From: Thermoplasmatales archaeon
GTDB taxonomy: Archaea > Thermoplasmatota > Thermoplasmata > Methanomassiliicoccales > Methanomethylophilaceae
Reading direction: 5' to 3'
Assembly (NCBI GenBank): GCA_012515075.1
Contig: JAAYZC010000013.1
Location: forward strand, 1 to 64,000
DNA: 64,000 nt
A program made the translations under genes and the position numbers. Under the pieces are notes generated by a model that did no database searches, was not told where the DNA came from, and was given only the letters and a program-made list of their open reading frames with translations. Positions 45,187-54,820 of this stretch are shown piece by piece; position 1 is the first letter of the stretch; every line of letters starts with the position of its first letter.

Positions 45187-46794
45187 ATGGTTCCTGAGTC
45201 GATAACGCTTCTTACGATAGACAACGTAACGAAAAGATTCGAGGGCAAGACCGTCCTCAGCAACGTGAGCGCGACCATTTCCACCGGACAGATCCTGGGG
45301 CTCATCGGTAAGAGCGCGGCGGGGAAGAGCGTTCTCATACACATGCTCAGGGGCAATGAGGAATACGCCCCCGACGAGGGCAGGGTACTGTATCATCTCA
45401 ACGTATGTCCGAAGTGCGGGCACCTGGACCTGCCCGTCGAAGGTGCGCCCTGTTCCAAATGCGGGAAGGCATCAGAGACCAGGACCATCGATTTCTGGTC
45501 CCTGAAGGAGATGGACCCCCTAAGACTGGAGGTCAGGAGGCGCATAGCCATAATGATGCAGAGGACATTCGCCCTCTTCGGGGACCTCACGGTCATGGAG
45601 AACCTTTACGAGTCCCTGCCCAAAGGGCTGTCCGAGGCAGAACGCACGGAGAGGGTCATCGAGCTCCTCGAATTCGTCAACATGACCCATAGGACCACCC
45701 ATATAGCCAGGGACCTGTCCGGAGGGGAGAAGCAGAGGATAGTCCTGGCCAGGCAGATCGCCAAGGATCCCCTAATCTTCCTGGCGGACGAGCCCACCGG
45801 CACGCTGGACCCCAACACCGCCGAGATAGTCCACAGGTCTCTCGTCAAGTACGTGCGCGACCACAACATATGCATGGTTTTCGCATCGCACTGGCCGGAG
45901 GCCGTGGACACCATGGCCGATGACGCCATATGGCTGGATTCGGGCGACGTGATCATGAAAGGCGAGCCCAGAGCCGTCACCGAGAAGTTCATGGAGGACT
46001 ACAAGTTCGAGAAGAAGGACGGCAAGGAGCTCCTTGGAGAGCCCCTCATAGTGCTGGATGATGCCGAGAAGCATTTCTTCTCCGTCGTCAGAGGAGTGGT
46101 CAAGGCGGTCGACGGAGTCACATTCGACATCAGGGAGAGGGAGATATTCGCACTCGTGGGATTGTCGGGGGCGGGAAAGACCACGACATCCAGGATGATA
46201 GCCGGGATGACCCCGTCCACTTCCGGTTCGGTCAAGATACGCATCGGGGACGACATGGTCGACATGTCGGAGTCGGGTTTCATGGGCAAGGGCAGGGCCA
46301 CGCCCTACATAGGGTTCCTGCATCAGGAGTACAGCCTGTACCCCTTCGACAACGTGCTCAGGAACCTGACCACATGCATCGGCATGAACATGCCGGCGGA
46401 GATAGCGAAGGTCAAGGCCATACAGGTCCTGCTGAGCGTCGGTTTCAAGAAGGAGGAGATGGAGAGGCTGCTTTACTCCTACCCGGACACGCTGAGCGTC
46501 GGGGAGTGCCAGAGGATCGCCTTCGCCCAGGTGCTGATAAAAGAGCCGAGGATAATCATACTGGACGAGCCCACGGGGACCATGGACCCCATCACCAAGG
46601 TCGTGGTCGCCAATTCGGTGCTGAGGGCCAGGGAGGAGCTCGGAGAGACCTTCGTCGTCGTCAGCCACGACATGGATTTCGTGGTGAACTGCTGTGACCG
46701 TGCCGCTTTCATGAAAGACGGCAAGCTTGTGATGCTGGGCAAACCCGAGGAGGTTATCAAGGTGTTCGACGGCGCGGAGGATGGATCGAAGTGA
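45187..46794 (+). CDS. atwA: Mcr activation ATPase, component A2
   Basis: A 535-residue protein with two ABC ATPase domains. The first has Walker A GKSAAGKS (about residues 41-48), an inserted zinc-type CPKCG...CSKCG element (about residues 76-98), signature LSGGEKQR and Walker [12 protein letters not shown]. The second has GLSGAGKTT near 320, LSVGECQR and [11 protein letters not shown]. The cysteine insert in the first domain is characteristic of component A2, which with ATP and the McrC/Mmp complex reduces the F430 nickel of Mcr to the active Ni(I) state. It heads an eight-gene coupled run. Confidence 0.94.
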   Translation: MVPESITLLTIDNVTKRFEGKTVLSNVSATISTGQILGLIGKSAAGKSVLIHMLRGNEEYAPDEGRVLYHLNVCPKCGHLDLPVEGAPCSKCGKASETRTIDFWSLKEMDPLRLEVRRRIAIMMQRTFALFGDLTVMENLYESLPKGLSEAERTERVIELLEFVNMTHRTTHIARDLSGGEKQRIVLARQIAKDPLIFLADEPTGTLDPNTAEIVHRSLVKYVRDHNICMVFASHWPEAVDTMADDAIWLDSGDVIMKGEPRAVTEKFMEDYKFEKKDGKELLGEPLIVLDDAEKHFFSVVRGVVKAVDGVTFDIREREIFALVGLSGAGKTTTSRMIAGMTPSTSGSVKIRIGDDMVDMSESGFMGKGRATPYIGFLHQEYSLYPFDNVLRNLTTCIGMNMPAEIAKVKAIQVLLSVGFKKEEMERLLYSYPDTLSVGECQRIAFAQVLIKEPRIIILDEPTGTMDPITKVVVANSVLRAREELGETFVVVSHDMDFVVNCCDRAAFMKDGKLVMLGKPEEVIKVFDGAEDGSK

Positions 46795-47411
46795 AGCAGA
46801 GGATAGGCAGGCATCTCAGCTTCGTTGAGTGCAGAGAGGCCATGGGCATGGGGGCCGGCGGGGGTCTGGCCCAGAGGGCCACCATATCGGACAGCGGCAG
46901 GGATGTGGTGGCTATAGCCATGGGTCCCGGGAGGAGGCACATAACGAAGCCGGTCTGCGAGATAACCTACGCCCTTAGGGAAGAGGGCATAGACACCAGC
47001 GTGCTGGTGGTCAACGCGGGAGGGGGGGTTCCGTCGGATGCTCCCGACTTCTCCACGGGCACCAACTTCGGCCTGGACCCGCTGGAGGTGGAGAGGATAC
47101 GCCAGTTCAAGGTCGCCCTGATACACCTGGGCAACGTCCGAACCCACATAATCTACAAGGCCAGGCTGATCCTCAGGAACGTGGACATACCCGCCATAAT
47201 AGTGTCCCAGTGTCCCGTCGATTTCGAGGATTTCGCGGCGATCGGTGTAAAGACGGCGCAGGTCATGCCGCCGGATGACAAGATCAACACCCGCGGGGAG
47301 ATAACGCACATAGTGACGGGGGTGGTGAGGGGAGTAACCTGTCAGCAGGATAAGCTGGACGAGATAGTCTCGAAGGTGGTCTCGATGCTGCCCAAGGAGG
47401 GATCCGCATGA
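46791..47411 (+). CDS. mcrC: McrC, Mcr activation complex protein
   Basis: A 206-residue McrC. Conserved blocks are [50 protein letters not shown] and [15 protein letters not shown]. In many methanogens mcrC lies between mcrD and mcrG; here it overlaps the atwA stop (ATGA at 46791), 5.7 kb from mcrA. McrC is a known part of the A3a activation complex together with marker proteins 3, 7 and 17, and all of those follow in this operon. Confidence 0.94.
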   Translation: MKQRIGRHLSFVECREAMGMGAGGGLAQRATISDSGRDVVAIAMGPGRRHITKPVCEITYALREEGIDTSVLVVNAGGGVPSDAPDFSTGTNFGLDPLEVERIRQFKVALIHLGNVRTHIIYKARLILRNVDIPAIIVSQCPVDFEDFAAIGVKTAQVMPPDDKINTRGEITHIVTGVVRGVTCQQDKLDEIVSKVVSMLPKEGSA

Positions 47412-48925
47412 AGGTCACGGTCAACGGCAAACCCAAAGCACTCAGGTCCGGTGCCACGCTGAAGTCGGCCATATCCGGGGAGAGGTACGTCCCGGGGTCT
47501 CTGATATCCGTTCACCTGTCCACGGAGAGGATATCCAGGGAGACAAACGATTTCGAGCTCATAACATCGGCCGGGTCCATGGTGCTGCACCTTGATGACA
47601 GCGAGGACGCCAGGGTATGGAAGGAGAACCTGTCCAACATAACAGGCGTCACCGCCAGATGGGTGACGGGTAACATAGTGGCCTTCGGGTCCTTCCCCAC
47701 CGGCATCGAGAAGAGCCGTGAAACGCGCATGTACCGCAGGTACGACTGCTTCTTCTCCCTCGGGGGCATGGACAACTACACCACGTACATGATGGTCGCC
47801 CGCGACGATCACCGCGCCTCGTACGGCGCGGGGCCGGGGCGCATCGGTAGGATAACCGTGGGACGTCACATCCTGGACAGGATCCGCGAGGGATACACCA
47901 TATCCCACATAAGGCCCCTGGTGTCTGAGACCAGCAGCGACAGCGTGATAGTCACCGACGACCTCTCGTACCGTCTGGAGGAGGGGTACAGCGTGGAGAC
48001 AAACATCAGGATAAAGCTGGATCCCGAATCGCCGATGACGGCGGAGCACGTGCTGGTGCTCTCCTCCAAGGGCACGATGCACATCTCTGACGCCACGGGA
48101 AGCTATGTGGCATGCTCGGACGACATGGACGTGGCAATACCGGAGGAGGGCCACGCGGTGAGGGCGGAGGGCGCCATAACGGTCAGGCACTCCGGCGTGG
48201 GCACCGGCCGCGCTTTCATCTACAAGGAGAAGAGGCAGGTATCGGCATCCCACAACCGTGCCGGAGAGATAGTGAACGGCAGGGCGATAATATCCGGGGC
48301 CAAGAAGGGCGACAGCGTCACCGTGGTGACGGACCCCCCCAGGGCCCTGGCAGTGGGCATGACCCAGGCGGAGGGCGGTAGGTTCCTGTCCGACGCGGGC
48401 ATAAGGCAGATCAGGACCGGCGACGCGTCCGACTCGGCGGTCATCGTGGAGCAGACCCCGGAACAGACGTTGTCCGTTCTGAGCAAGGGGGAGGCGGAGA
48501 CCTTCGGCGTGCCGCCCGACAGGATCTTCCGCATATCCCTGGACCGCGCCAAGGACGGCGCGAGCGTCCACTACCTAGAGAAGATCAGCGGCCTCAGCCA
48601 CAAGCCCATAGGCTCGCTGAAGGTCCAGTTCTCCTATGAAGGGCTGCCGATGGTAACCTTCTACGGGGACGAGATGAGAGGCAAGTCCATATTCCCCCAG
48701 GACCCCTTCAGGAAGTGCGTGCGCGGCGACATAGGCCTGACCAACCAGGCCAGACCCCACCACGGGCTCATAGGCATAAGGCTGGAGGACAGCAAGGAGT
48801 ACGGGCCCACCGGGGAGGAGCCGTACGGCACGAACATCATCGGAAAGTTCCTGGGCGACCTGGACAGGCTCATGGACGGCCTGAAGGACGAGGACGTCAT
48901 ATACATAAAGGAGGAAGAGAAATGA
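47408..48925 (+). CDS. mmp3: Methanogenesis marker protein 3
   Basis: A 505-residue methanogen-specific protein, marker 3, part of the Mcr activation complex in Methanothermobacter. The N-terminal about 90 residues are a ubiquitin-like small domain ([18 protein letters not shown]), and the rest includes a cyclophilin-like section (DKGS-like strands; [16 protein letters not shown] near residue 405 and [20 protein letters not shown] near 430). Start overlaps the mcrC stop. Identity rests on length, C-terminal blocks and operon place. Confidence 0.88.
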   Translation: MKVTVNGKPKALRSGATLKSAISGERYVPGSLISVHLSTERISRETNDFELITSAGSMVLHLDDSEDARVWKENLSNITGVTARWVTGNIVAFGSFPTGIEKSRETRMYRRYDCFFSLGGMDNYTTYMMVARDDHRASYGAGPGRIGRITVGRHILDRIREGYTISHIRPLVSETSSDSVIVTDDLSYRLEEGYSVETNIRIKLDPESPMTAEHVLVLSSKGTMHISDATGSYVACSDDMDVAIPEEGHAVRAEGAITVRHSGVGTGRAFIYKEKRQVSASHNRAGEIVNGRAIISGAKKGDSVTVVTDPPRALAVGMTQAEGGRFLSDAGIRQIRTGDASDSAVIVEQTPEQTLSVLSKGEAETFGVPPDRIFRISLDRAKDGASVHYLEKISGLSHKPIGSLKVQFSYEGLPMVTFYGDEMRGKSIFPQDPFRKCVRGDIGLTNQARPHHGLIGIRLEDSKEYGPTGEEPYGTNIIGKFLGDLDRLMDGLKDEDVIYIKEEEK

Positions 48926-49344
48926 GCGAGGACAGGGAGACGAGGCTGCTCATGATATCGCCCGGTTCCGAGCTGACGCCGGATCAGCTGGCCCGCATGG
49001 TCCATTCCATGAGCCCCTCCGTCACGGTCAAGGAGACATGCTACGGATGTCTGGTGGAAGGGCCCCGCGAAGTCGTCAGGGAGGCCCGTGACAGAATCAG
49101 GGAGATGTACCCCAACGAGGTCTTCTCCAAGGTCAGGGCATACCCGGCGGGCGATCCGAGGAGGTGCCGCGCACAGCACGGCACCCGTCCCGGCTTCGCT
49201 CAGCTGGAGTCGGAATGGGAATTCCTATCCAAGGTACAGCACGGGCTCGAATGCGTGGAGAGAGGAGAGGGCCCGGTGCAAATGGAAAAAGAGGAGAAGC
49301 TCCCCGTGGACAGATTCAAGAAGATATGCGAGGCGAACCGATGA
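48922..49344 (+). CDS. mmp6: Methanogenesis marker protein 6
   Basis: A 140-residue protein of the marker 6 family: TRLLMISPGSELTPDQLARMVHS at the N-terminus, then CYGCLVEG with two cysteines, then PNEVFSKVRAYPAGDPRRCRAQHGTRPG-type basic end and a charged tail. Function not known. Both ends overlap the neighbours by 4 bases (mmp3 stop and mmp5 start). Confidence 0.85.
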   Translation: MSEDRETRLLMISPGSELTPDQLARMVHSMSPSVTVKETCYGCLVEGPREVVREARDRIREMYPNEVFSKVRAYPAGDPRRCRAQHGTRPGFAQLESEWEFLSKVQHGLECVERGEGPVQMEKEEKLPVDRFKKICEANR

Positions 49345-49775
49345 AGGTTTTCATAGACCCCCCCAACAGTCTTGTTCTTTTCGACCTGGTAGAAAGATTC
49401 GGTCATGAGCCGCTCAGTTCGATGGCGGCCATCCAGGAGAGGATAGACAAGCTCGAGATAGACATGCCGCCCATGAACGTCACCATAGACGACGTCATAA
49501 AGGGGCTGAAGTACGCGGGCATCGAGGTGCCCTCCGGCGTCAGGGGAAGACTGGCGCTGTGGGGCCCCCTTATAGACGAGGCGGAGGCGGCCATAATAAT
49601 GGACGACGCTCCGTTCGCATTCGGCTGCGTGGGCTGCGAACGCACGCAGTCGATGGTGAAGTACCTCTTGAAGAGGCGCGGCATACCTGTGCTGCATGTG
49701 GAATACCCGGACACCGACGATGAGGCCAAGAACTTCGTCATACAGGCCAAGGAGTTCCTGGAGGGATTGAAGTGA
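49341..49775 (+). CDS. mmp5: Methanogenesis marker protein 5
   Basis: A 144-residue protein of the marker 5 family, starting [24 protein letters not shown] and holding [22 protein letters not shown], with a CXXC that might bind metal or take part in redox. Order mmp3-mmp6-mmp5-mmp15-mmp17-mmp7 is the same as in other methanogens, which supports the identity. Function unknown. Confidence 0.84.
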   Translation: MKVFIDPPNSLVLFDLVERFGHEPLSSMAAIQERIDKLEIDMPPMNVTIDDVIKGLKYAGIEVPSGVRGRLALWGPLIDEAEAAIIMDDAPFAFGCVGCERTQSMVKYLLKRRGIPVLHVEYPDTDDEAKNFVIQAKEFLEGLK

Positions 49776-50992
49776 TAAAGATAGCCCAGTTGTCATGCGG
49801 AACCGAGTACAGCAGCGTCCAGTACGAGATAGAGAAGGCCGCCCGCAGCGTCGGAGCCAAGGTTGTGTACCCCGATGTCTCTGCGGCGGACATCAACGCC
49901 GCCGTGGAGAGGTTCGGGTTCAGGCCCAGGTCCCCGCAGCTCAAGCTGATGATCGCCAGGGCCATCCAGCTCGCCGACGGCCTATACGATGCGGACGCGG
50001 TGTTCATAACGACGTGCTTCAGGTGCGCCGAGGGCGCCCTGGTGAGGAACGAGCTGAGAAGGTTCATACAGGAGAACACCCGGCTTCCGGTTGTAACGTA
50101 CTCGTTCACCGAGAGGCTGAAGGCCTCTCAGCTCCTCACCAGGATGGAGGCCCTGGTCACGATAGTCTCCAGGAAGGAGCTCCTGGCCAGGGAGAAGCAG
50201 TCCGGGATAACCGTGGGCCTGGACTCCGGCTCCAGCACAACCAAGGCCGTGGTCATGGTAGACAACGAGATCGTGGGTAAGGACTGGACGCCTTCAGGTG
50301 ACGTCATCCAGTCCGCCACCTATGTGCTGGAGAACGCGTTGGCCGAAGCGGGGATCAAGCTGAGCGAGGTGGAGGCCATGGGCACAACCGGCTACGGGCG
50401 TTACAGCCTCGGGAAGCACTTCAAGGCCAAACTGGTCCAAGAGGAGCTGACCGTGAACTCCAAGGGGGCCGTCTGGCTCGCCGACAGGCAGCACGGGGAG
50501 GCGACGATAATAGACATAGGCGGAATGGACAACAAGGCCATCACCGTCCGTGACGGCGTACCTGACAACTTCACCATGGGAGGGATATGCGCCGGAGCGT
50601 CGGGACGCTTCCTGGAGATGACGTCCAAGAGGCTGAAGATCGAGGTCACGGAGCTCGGAGAGCTGGCCGACAGAGGGGACTGGAGGAACGCCAAGATGAA
50701 CTCCTACTGCTCCGTATTCGGTATCCAGGACCTCGTGACGTCCCTCGGGGACGGCAAGTCCTTCGAGGACGTGGCGGCTGCGGCATGCCACTCTGTGGCG
50801 GAACAGGTCTACGAGCAGCAGCTGCAGGAGATAGACGTCAGACACCCGATAATACAGGTCGGCGGGACATCGCTCATATCCGGTCTTGTCACCGCCGTGG
50901 GCGAGGTCCTGGGCGAGAAGCCAATAGTGCCCCCCAACTCCCAGTACATCGGCGCCGTGGGCGGGGCCCTCCTCAGCTCAGGGTTCATGTGA
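49772..50992 (+). CDS. mmp15: Methanogenesis marker protein 15 (BadF/BcrA-type ATPase)
   Basis: A 406-residue protein with an ASKHA ATPase core of the 2-hydroxyacyl-CoA dehydratase activase type. Motifs are [14 protein letters not shown] (about residue 150), [10 protein letters not shown] (about residue 250) and [13 protein letters not shown] near residue 370; two cysteines in [12 protein letters not shown] and SYCSVFG are at the places where these activases bridge a [4Fe-4S] cluster. Such ATPases push electrons to very low potential, so a role in Mcr activation fits. The start is a GTG at 49772 that overlaps the mmp5 stop. Confidence 0.88.
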   Translation: MIKIAQLSCGTEYSSVQYEIEKAARSVGAKVVYPDVSAADINAAVERFGFRPRSPQLKLMIARAIQLADGLYDADAVFITTCFRCAEGALVRNELRRFIQENTRLPVVTYSFTERLKASQLLTRMEALVTIVSRKELLAREKQSGITVGLDSGSSTTKAVVMVDNEIVGKDWTPSGDVIQSATYVLENALAEAGIKLSEVEAMGTTGYGRYSLGKHFKAKLVQEELTVNSKGAVWLADRQHGEATIIDIGGMDNKAITVRDGVPDNFTMGGICAGASGRFLEMTSKRLKIEVTELGELADRGDWRNAKMNSYCSVFGIQDLVTSLGDGKSFEDVAAAACHSVAEQVYEQQLQEIDVRHPIIQVGGTSLISGLVTAVGEVLGEKPIVPPNSQYIGAVGGALLSSGFM

Positions 50993-51001
50993 GGGCATGA
51001 T

Positions 51002-51574
51002 ATGAGAATGGAGGTCAGCGGTACGGATGAGTGGGGGAGCGAGGCCTACAGGAAGCTGTTCGAGGACATAATGAGCGACATAGGAAAATCCTCGCTCATC
51101 GACACGGCGGTTCTGGTCCTGAGAGCGGAGATACCTTTCTTCGTGTTCTCCGTGAAGCTGAGGGCGGAACCGTCCAGCAGGACCGTGTCCGACGTGGCCA
51201 GCCTCAGACAGGAGGGCAGCACCGTGCACCTGTCGATAACCGACGAGAAGTATGCACCGGAGATACTGGCCCAGCTCTGGAAGAGATACGGCAGGGGCAG
51301 CGTGGTCCAGCAGACCCGCTTCGACCTCGATGCGGAGAACGCGGAGAGGGAGGAGGTCGGATCCCTGGTGGTGTCGTCGGGTGACGAGTTCATGCAGGAG
51401 ATCATAGGGGCCGTCTGGAGGATAATGCCCGAGGGGATCAAGGCCAGGCACAGCTTCTCGAACGGCGACACCATGACGATAATGGCCACAGAGGAGATAA
51501 TCCAGCCTTACATGATGGAGGAGGCCCTGAAGATACACAGGGCCCTTCTGGAGAGGGAGGCATCCGATGTTTGA
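51002..51574 (+). CDS. mmp17: Methanogenesis marker protein 17
   Basis: A 190-residue protein of the marker 17 family, one of the parts of the Mcr activation complex in Methanothermobacter. It has an MRMEVSGTDEWGSEAYRKLFEDI start, a central ITDEKYAPEILAQLWKRYGRG and a VQQTRFDLD stretch. No cofactor motif. Starts 9 bases after mmp15; its end overlaps mmp7 by 8 bases. Confidence 0.85.
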   Translation: MRMEVSGTDEWGSEAYRKLFEDIMSDIGKSSLIDTAVLVLRAEIPFFVFSVKLRAEPSSRTVSDVASLRQEGSTVHLSITDEKYAPEILAQLWKRYGRGSVVQQTRFDLDAENAEREEVGSLVVSSGDEFMQEIIGAVWRIMPEGIKARHSFSNGDTMTIMATEEIIQPYMMEEALKIHRALLEREASDV

Positions 51575-52499
51575 GGTCATGATGTACGACGGCGGGGTCT
51601 ACCGCTCCGATGAGCTGTTCGAGATGATAGAGGATGTAGGCGGCGTGGTGCTCAACAAGAACAGGAGCGCCCAGATGCTGATAGTGACCATGTCCATACC
51701 CGGAGAGGACAAGGCCGCCGTGAAGAAGCTCTGCGAAGCCATAGGGGGCACCGTCAAGTCCGTACCCCTGGCGGGGACGGAGATAGCCGTGGTCGGCCCC
51801 ACCCTGGGCCGCCACCACATGCCCCATCCGATATGCGACATAGCCGAGGAGCTCAGAAGGTACGGCGCCATAACGGTGGTCATGGGCCTGGCCAGGGGGA
51901 GGGGCAAGGCGACGTCCCAGATATCCATGAAGGAGAGGGAGATCATCGAGGAGTACGATGCGGCCATCTTCATGATGGGGAACTTCAAGTCCTGCATCGA
52001 GGCCAAAACGGACATAATCAAGGACATACGGACCCCCCTGATGCTGGTCACCGGACCAATGCCGGAGGGCCTGGAGGACACCTGCGAGGCCATAATCCCC
52101 GGCGTCGGACGCAAGACCGAGAGGATGAGGCTGCCCCCGGAGAGGACGAAGCTGGACGAGATCGCCGACAGGATGGACGAGATTCTGAGGGAGAAGAGGA
52201 GGACCATCGAAGAGGACCCCCTGTTCGTGCACCCCGCCGAGGTCAAGCAGCTGCTGGAGGATTACGAGCCGATAGACATGAGTCTGAGGCCGGCGCCCAT
52301 CGTACTGCACCTGGACGGTCTCAGGGTCAAGATACCCATGAAGGAGCACTACGAGGACCTCTACAACGTGGAGGTGTACGGACGGAAACTTGGCGAGGTG
52401 GCCAGCATATCCGAGTCCAAGATAAACGACAGCAGCACGCTGATACGCATAAAGACCCGTTCCCAGGTGGAGGACGAGGACAGGCAGAAAAAGGCATGA
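51567..52499 (+). CDS. mmp7: Methanogenesis marker protein 7
   Basis: A 310-residue marker 7 protein, also part of the Mcr activation complex. It contains GPTLGRHHMPHPICDIAEELR, a Rossmann-like middle (AAIFMMGNFKSCIEAK) and PLMLVTGPMPEGLED. Function is not known. Last methanogenesis gene of the operon; the ATG of the next gene overlaps its stop. Confidence 0.87.
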   Translation: MFEVMMYDGGVYRSDELFEMIEDVGGVVLNKNRSAQMLIVTMSIPGEDKAAVKKLCEAIGGTVKSVPLAGTEIAVVGPTLGRHHMPHPICDIAEELRRYGAITVVMGLARGRGKATSQISMKEREIIEEYDAAIFMMGNFKSCIEAKTDIIKDIRTPLMLVTGPMPEGLEDTCEAIIPGVGRKTERMRLPPERTKLDEIADRMDEILREKRRTIEEDPLFVHPAEVKQLLEDYEPIDMSLRPAPIVLHLDGLRVKIPMKEHYEDLYNVEVYGRKLGEVASISESKINDSSTLIRIKTRSQVEDEDRQKKA

Positions 52500-53038
52500 T
52501 ACGCAAGGGCACCTACATTCTTAGGATGGGGTTCGACGAGGACCTGGAAGTCGCCGTCGGTTCCCTCGGGACGTGCCGTCTACCTGCCGGGGATTACTGT
52601 TACGTGGGCAGCGCCATGGGAGGTCTGGATCAGAGGATATCGAGGCACATGGCCCCCGACAAGCGCCTGCGCTGGCATATCGACCGTCTAACTACAGTCG
52701 CGGACCGGGTGGAGGCCTTCGAATCCGAGGGATCGGTCAATCCCGAGTGCTCCCTCGCGGCCGCCCTGCTGCGTCTCGGAGCCGTTCCCTCGGTGAAGGG
52801 TTTCGGGTGCTCGGACTGCGGATGCCGCACGCATCTGTTCATGGTCGGCGAGGGAATCCTGGAAGAGGCCGTCCGAACATTGGGTCTGAAGAGGTTCCAG
52901 GACCGCCAGGGACTTCCCGGGGAAGGTTCCAGCGCCCTCCTAGAACATAATCCTTATAACACATCACCCTATTTACACGCTGATCGAAGTCACACTTTAA
53001 AGTGGAGGACGCTAAATGAAATCCAACGGGGAAGATAA
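52496..53038 (+). CDS. DUF123 (GIY-YIG/Uri-like) protein with extended C-terminus
   Basis: A 180-residue protein. Residues 1-145 match the DUF123 family, a relative of GIY-YIG nucleases: GTYILRMGFDEDLEVAVGSLGTCRLPAGDYCYVGSAMGG as pattern, with DYCYVGSAMGG as the YVG core, WHIDRLT, and CSDCGCRTHLF near residue 110. The last 30 or so residues are unlike the family: they cover the promoter of the next gene and overlap its first 23 bases, so the original stop may have been lost. Starts by ATGA overlap with mmp7. Confidence 0.8.
   Translation: MIRKGTYILRMGFDEDLEVAVGSLGTCRLPAGDYCYVGSAMGGLDQRISRHMAPDKRLRWHIDRLTTVADRVEAFESEGSVNPECSLAAALLRLGAVPSVKGFGCSDCGCRTHLFMVGEGILEEAVRTLGLKRFQDRQGLPGEGSSALLEHNPYNTSPYLHADRSHTLKWRTLNEIQRGR
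52951..52960 (+). promoter_or_regulatory. TATA box of the FAD-linked oxidase gene
   Basis: TCCTTATAAC lies inside the 3' end of the DUF123 gene, about 65 bases before the oxidase ATG. The leader has a ribosome-binding site GTGGAGGA (53002-53009) 6 bases before that ATG. Confidence 0.5.
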
Positions 53039-54623
53039 CTTATCGCGCGAGGTAACGCCCGAAATCGTTCAGGCGATCGAGGCTATTGTCGGCAAAGAGA
53101 ACGTAAACACGAGCGACATGGACAGGATGCTTTACAGTCACGACCTCGCTCCCCTTCCCAAGGAGGCCGGCATGGCCTTCAAGAACGTTCCTGACGTGGT
53201 CGTCAGACCCAAGAACGGCGCGGAGATATCCAAGATCGTCTCCCTCGCGTACAGGTCCGGAGTGGCCGTAGTCCCGAGGGGGAATGCCACATGGGGGCTC
53301 GGCGGATGCATGCCCACCTGCGGCGGCATACTCCTCGACATGACCTCCAAGATGAACGAGATCCTCGAGATCGACACCGAGGGAATGTTCGTGAAGGTCC
53401 AGGCGGGTTGCACGTGGAAGAAGCTACTGGACGAGTGCATGAAGAAGGGATACATCATCGGTTCGTACCCCTCCAGCTTCCCGTCCGGGACCATAGGCGC
53501 ATGGATATCCACCAACGGGATGGGCATCGGCAGCTACAAGTACGGGTCCGCCAAGGACAACGTCCTCAACATGGAGGTCATAACCTCCGACGGCACAATC
53601 CTCGAGACGGGTTACGACCACATCGGCAGCTACATGTCCGGATACAACCTCAATCAGCTGTTCGCAGGTGCCGAGGGGACCCTCGGCATAATCTCCACGG
53701 TCACCTTCAGGATCTACCCCATGGGCGTCATAAAGCCCACCGCATACGAGTTCGAGGACCTCAGGGACCTGGCAGGCCCCATAGAGAAGATCGTCCAGCA
53801 CCCCAGTGTCAAGCCCCTGCACATCGCGTACTCCGATTACCTCCACTTCGCCAACCAGAAGAAGGCAGGCATCGACGCGCCCGACGTCAAGAACATGCTC
53901 CTGGTGACCTTCCAGGGAGAGGAGGAGTTCGTCGCTCTGGAGGAGAAGGCCGTCGACGCAATCGTCGCGGAGTTCGGAGGAAGGAAGATCTCCGACGAGA
54001 TAGCCGCCCACGAGTGGGAGGAGAGATGCTACGAATTCAGGGCCAGGAGGGTCGGTGTCGGGGAGATCCCTGCGGAGGTCATCACCCCGGTCAAGCACTT
54101 CGCCCCCTTCATAGACGAGTGCTACAAGGGTTTCGAGGTCATGAAGATGGAGGCCGGAGGTGTCATCGGAGTGGTCGTGGACCGCAGCACCGTCCTGTAC
54201 ATGCCCTACTACTTCAAGGATGACGAGTCCCTGCTTGGCATGACAGCGTTCGCCTTCAACTTCTATCTCGGCGACAGGGCGATGAAGTACGGCGGAAGGA
54301 CCACCGGGCTCGGGGTCTTCTTCGCATGGAATCTGGACAACATACACGACGCCTGCACCGTCAACTTCATGAGGGAGCTCAAGACCTATCTCGACCCCAA
54401 TGATGTCATAAACCCGGGGCACGTCGTCTGCGGCAAGACCAGGTTCGGCATAGACCTCAGCAACCAGATAATGGGCCTCGGCAGCAGCCTCATACAGAAC
54501 GTCAAGAAGCTCCTTCCTGAGAACACGACCTTCGCCGACAACAAGGCGAGGTTCAGATACGACGATCTGGAGCACAGGAAGGCCGAGGACAGGTTCCACG
54601 AGCTCGGGAAAGGAACCGAGTGA
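53016..54623 (+). CDS. FAD-linked oxidase, GlcD/D-lactate dehydrogenase type
   Basis: A 535-residue flavoprotein of the FAD-binding PCMH type. The FAD-binding part shows VVRPKNGAEISKIV, PRGNATWGLGGC, and YPSSFPSGTIGAWISTNGMGIG; the C-terminal cap ends with DPNDVINPGH, a typical GlcD/DLD signature. It oxidises a 2-hydroxyacid (lactate, glycolate or similar) and passes electrons on. Methanomassiliicoccales lack many usual electron carriers, and GlcD-like genes near HdrD have been proposed to serve them; here no HdrD gene is adjacent. Codon bias suggests high expression. Confidence 0.87.
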   Translation: MKSNGEDNLSREVTPEIVQAIEAIVGKENVNTSDMDRMLYSHDLAPLPKEAGMAFKNVPDVVVRPKNGAEISKIVSLAYRSGVAVVPRGNATWGLGGCMPTCGGILLDMTSKMNEILEIDTEGMFVKVQAGCTWKKLLDECMKKGYIIGSYPSSFPSGTIGAWISTNGMGIGSYKYGSAKDNVLNMEVITSDGTILETGYDHIGSYMSGYNLNQLFAGAEGTLGIISTVTFRIYPMGVIKPTAYEFEDLRDLAGPIEKIVQHPSVKPLHIAYSDYLHFANQKKAGIDAPDVKNMLLVTFQGEEEFVALEEKAVDAIVAEFGGRKISDEIAAHEWEERCYEFRARRVGVGEIPAEVITPVKHFAPFIDECYKGFEVMKMEAGGVIGVVVDRSTVLYMPYYFKDDESLLGMTAFAFNFYLGDRAMKYGGRTTGLGVFFAWNLDNIHDACTVNFMRELKTYLDPNDVINPGHVVCGKTRFGIDLSNQIMGLGSSLIQNVKKLLPENTTFADNKARFRYDDLEHRKAEDRFHELGKGTE

Positions 54624-54784
54624 GCAGGCCCCGCCGCGGACGTTTCACGAAACCATTTACACTTACCCTTATTCTCCGTCATATTGTTCTTCGTCACGGG
54701 TCGCCCTGCATCCCGTGGATTCCTGCGAAGGCGCGCGGAGGTCAGACCCGTGGGCTTTTCGGGTGAAATATGAAAAAGTAAGGG

Positions 54785-54810
54785 GCGGCCGTTCCGCCGG
54801 CCGCGTTTTT
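54785..54810 (+). terminator. Hairpin and T tract after the FAD-linked oxidase
   Basis: A stem GCGGCC-GTTCCGCC-GGCCGC (54785-54804) followed by GTTTTT. It stands between the convergent oxidase and Rh-channel genes. The rest of 54624-54820 has no gene; a pyrimidine-rich stretch lies at 54660-54680. Confidence 0.6.
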
Positions 54811-54820
54811 AAATCCTGTA

